DNA of 6,638 nt from Thermoleophilia bacterium. GTDB taxonomy: Bacteria > Actinomycetota > Thermoleophilia > Gaiellales > Gaiellaceae. The position numbers were made by a program, and so were the translations under genes. The stretch lies in assembly GCA_025935275.1 (NCBI GenBank), contig JAICVP010000119.1, positions 1 through 6,638 of the forward strand. The letters are read 5' to 3'. This document shows positions 5,097-6,638 of the stretch, piece after piece; the stretch's first letter is position 1, and every line of letters begins with the position of its first letter. The notes under the pieces were generated by a model. The model was not told the origin of the DNA. It saw nothing but the letters and a program-made list of their open reading frames with translations, and did no database searches.

Positions 5097-5933
5097 GTGA
5101 CTCTGCCTCGCAAGGTGACCGTCCTCGGCGCCGGGACGATGGGCGCCGGGATCGCGCGCATCTTCGCGGACGGCGGTGCGTCGGTCCGCCTCATGGCGCG
5201 GCGAGAGGAGAGCCTTGAGGCCGCGCGCGAGCGGGCGGGGGCGGGCGTCGCGATGACGACCGATCTCGACGAGGCGCTCAGCGGCGCCGAGCTCGTCGTC
5301 GAGACGATCGTCGAGGAGGTCGAGCCGAAGCGCGCCGTCCTCGCGCGGGCGGAGGAGCTCGCCGCGCCGGACGCGATCCTGGCCACCAACACGTCCTCGC
5401 TCTCCGTGGACGAGGTGGGCGGCGCGCTCCGGAGGCCGGAGCGCTTCGCGGGCCTGCATTTCCTGAATCCCCCTGAGCTCGTCCAGGTTGTCGAGATCGT
5501 GGGCGGCGCGCGCACGGCTCCTGCGACCCTGGAGACGCTCCGAGGCTGGATGGAGGAGCTCGGCAAGGCGCCGGTGGTCGTGCGGCTCGACGTTCCCGGT
5601 TTCGTCGTCAACCGGCTCCAGTACGCCCTGCTCCGCGAGGCCTACGCGCTCGTGGATGCCGGCGTCTGCTCGTTCGAGGACGTCGATCGGGCCGTCACTG
5701 CCGGGCTGGGCGCCCGCTGGGCTGCGATCGGCCCCTTTCAGACGATGGACCTCGCGGGGCTCGACGTGCACGCGGCCGTGGCCGAGAACCTCTGGCCCGA
5801 GCTCGCGACGACGAGCAGGCCCTCGCGGTCGATCGAGGCCGCCCGCGAGCGCGGCAGCATCCGCGCCGACTTCGATGCGGAGGAGCTCCGGGCGCGCCGC
5901 GACCGGGTGCTACGCCTGCTGCGCGAGGCATAG
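5097..5933 (+). CDS. 3-hydroxyacyl-CoA dehydrogenase family protein
   Basis: A 278-aa NAD-dependent dehydrogenase of the 3HCDH family, which normally oxidises (3S)-3-hydroxyacyl-CoA to 3-oxoacyl-CoA in fatty-acid oxidation or butyrate-type pathways. The NAD-binding motif GAGTMG is at 11-16. The catalytic set is visible: S100 in ATNTSS, H121 in GLHFLNP, E133 in VVEIV and N172 in VPGFVVNR. Ser-to-His (21) and His-to-Glu (12) spacings match the known enzymes. The N-terminal Rossmann domain covers about 5-165 and the helical C-terminal domain about 167-278. Length is normal for the single-function form (about 280-290 aa). HFLNPPELVQVVEI differs from the usual HFFNPVPxMxLVE at the substrate side, so the substrate may be an atypical hydroxyacid. 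The start is GTG. The 3' end overlaps the convergent EgtD gene by 24 bp. Confidence 0.9.
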   Translation: MTLPRKVTVLGAGTMGAGIARIFADGGASVRLMARREESLEAARERAGAGVAMTTDLDEALSGAELVVETIVEEVEPKRAVLARAEELAAPDAILATNTSSLSVDEVGGALRRPERFAGLHFLNPPELVQVVEIVGGARTAPATLETLRGWMEELGKAPVVVRLDVPGFVVNRLQYALLREAYALVDAGVCSFEDVDRAVTAGLGARWAAIGPFQTMDLAGLDVHAAVAENLWPELATTSRPSRSIEAARERGSIRADFDAEELRARRDRVLRLLREA

Positions 5934-6638
5934 GGCGAACTCGCCGGCCTCGTCGGTCCACCAGCCGGCGATACGGAGGCCCGCGGCGGCGAGCTCTTCC
6001 TCGGCGCCGTCGCGGGTGAACTTCGTCGAGATCTCGGTACGGAGCCGTTCGCCTTCGGCGAAGTCGACGGTGAGGTCGAGCTCGCGGACGTGCACGGTCT
6101 GCGGCTCGAGGGAGCGCACGAACATCTCCATTCGGCTCCGCTCCGGCACCCACTCGGCCTCCGGCCGGAAGCGGACGGGGTCGAAGTCGGCGCCGAGTTC
6201 ACGGTTCAGGATGGGCAGCAGGTTCGAGATAAGCCCGTCGGTGTAGCCCAGCTCGTCGCGGTAAGCGCCCGCGATCCGCTCTGGATCCTTGACGAGGTCG
6301 AGCCCGAGCAGGAGACCCCCGCCCTCCCCGACGAGCGCGGCCACGTTGCCGAAGAGCCTGGCCCGTTCTCGCGGCCCCATGTTCCCCACCGTGGAGCCGA
6401 GGCAGATGACGAGCGTGCGCCCGGCCGGCTCCGGCAGGCCCGACTCGAAGTCGCCCACGATCCCGAGGACGTCGAGGTCGGGATACCGCTGGGCGAGTCG
6501 CTCGGCGGCGGCCTCCAGGGCTTCCTCGCTGACGTCGATCGCGACGTAGCTCTCGAGCCCGGTGAGCGCGTCGAGGACGAGCGGCGTCTTCACCGAGGAG
6601 CCGGGCCCGAGCTCGACGGCTCGCACCGGATGGACGAG
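5910..6638 (-). CDS. egtD: L-histidine N(alpha)-methyltransferase EgtD (partial, N-terminus beyond right edge)
   Basis: The C-terminal 242 codons of an EgtD-type SAM-dependent methyltransferase. EgtD trimethylates the histidine amino group to hercynine, the first step of ergothioneine synthesis, in the cytoplasm. Visible motifs, numbered from the first in-window codon: SAM-binding ELGPGSSVKT (9-18), IDVSEEAL (34-41), VGDF (61-64), LGSTVGN (80-86), LVKDP (115-119), LNRELGADFDP (144-154), LRTEISTKF (199-207) and WWTDEAGEFAL (226-236). By register, N86, Y126, M172, E202 and S204 correspond to N166, Y206, M252, E282 and S284 of mycobacterial EgtD, so about 80 residues are missing. L136 sits where Phe216 is expected. 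The frame continues past 6626 (LVHP) with no stop, so an apparent GTG at 6624-6626 is internal. Other egt genes may lie to the right. Confidence 0.9.
   Translation of the reverse strand, partial: LVHPVRAVELGPGSSVKTPLVLDALTGLESYVAIDVSEEALEAAAERLAQRYPDLDVLGIVGDFESGLPEPAGRTLVICLGSTVGNMGPRERARLFGNVAALVGEGGGLLLGLDLVKDPERIAGAYRDELGYTDGLISNLLPILNRELGADFDPVRFRPEAEWVPERSRMEMFVRSLEPQTVHVRELDLTVDFAEGERLRTEISTKFTRDGAEEELAAAGLRIAGWWTDEAGEFALCLAQQA

Noticed and set aside
5013..5771. Open frame of 252 codons on the minus strand opposite the dehydrogenase
   Set aside because: It is the mirror frame of a clear 3HCDH gene, Arg/Asp/Glu/His-rich without motifs, and has no ribosome site.

Overview
The window is 6.6 kb of GC-rich bacterial chromosome. 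Strong third-position G/C use, GTG starts, a partial EgtD (ergothioneine pathway) and an ECF sigma factor with a long surface tail all suggest an Actinomycetota member. Thermoleophilia-like soil or subsurface actinobacteria are my best guess from protein style; the sequence alone does not prove it. I see no tRNA, rRNA, CRISPR array, transposase or phage gene.

Layout, left to right. (1) 1-483, minus: the N-terminal 161 codons of an ABC-exporter-type protein that runs off the left edge. (2) 527-2215, minus: a three-domain multicopper oxidase with two tandem heavy-metal-binding CPMH...CPKCGM modules and a His-rich stretch inserted between its second and third cupredoxin domains. (3) 2205-3299, minus: a CzcO-like flavin-containing monooxygenase whose end overlaps the oxidase start by 11 bp. 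(4) 3300-3790: about 490 bp without a convincing gene, with several small inverted repeats. (5) 3791-4978, minus: an ECF-type sigma factor fused to a transmembrane helix, a Pro-rich linker and a C-terminal CHxTGS...HxxHGD surface module. (6) 4979-5096: a divergent promoter region. (7) 5097-5933, plus: a 3-hydroxyacyl-CoA dehydrogenase. (8) 5910-6638, minus: the C-terminal three quarters of EgtD, tail-to-tail with the dehydrogenase and overlapping it by 24 bp.

The monooxygenase and oxidase are almost certainly co-transcribed and probably translationally coupled. The ABC gene starts 43 bp further on and may be read with them or from its own promoter. A redox/metal-handling role for this block is inferred from the oxidase and its metal-binding insert. 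The sigma factor has no recognisable anti-sigma partner beside it and appears to carry its own membrane tether and external domain. The dehydrogenase and EgtD look like ordinary metabolic genes. The two most unusual items are the metal-module insertion in the oxidase and the membrane-spanning sigma factor.
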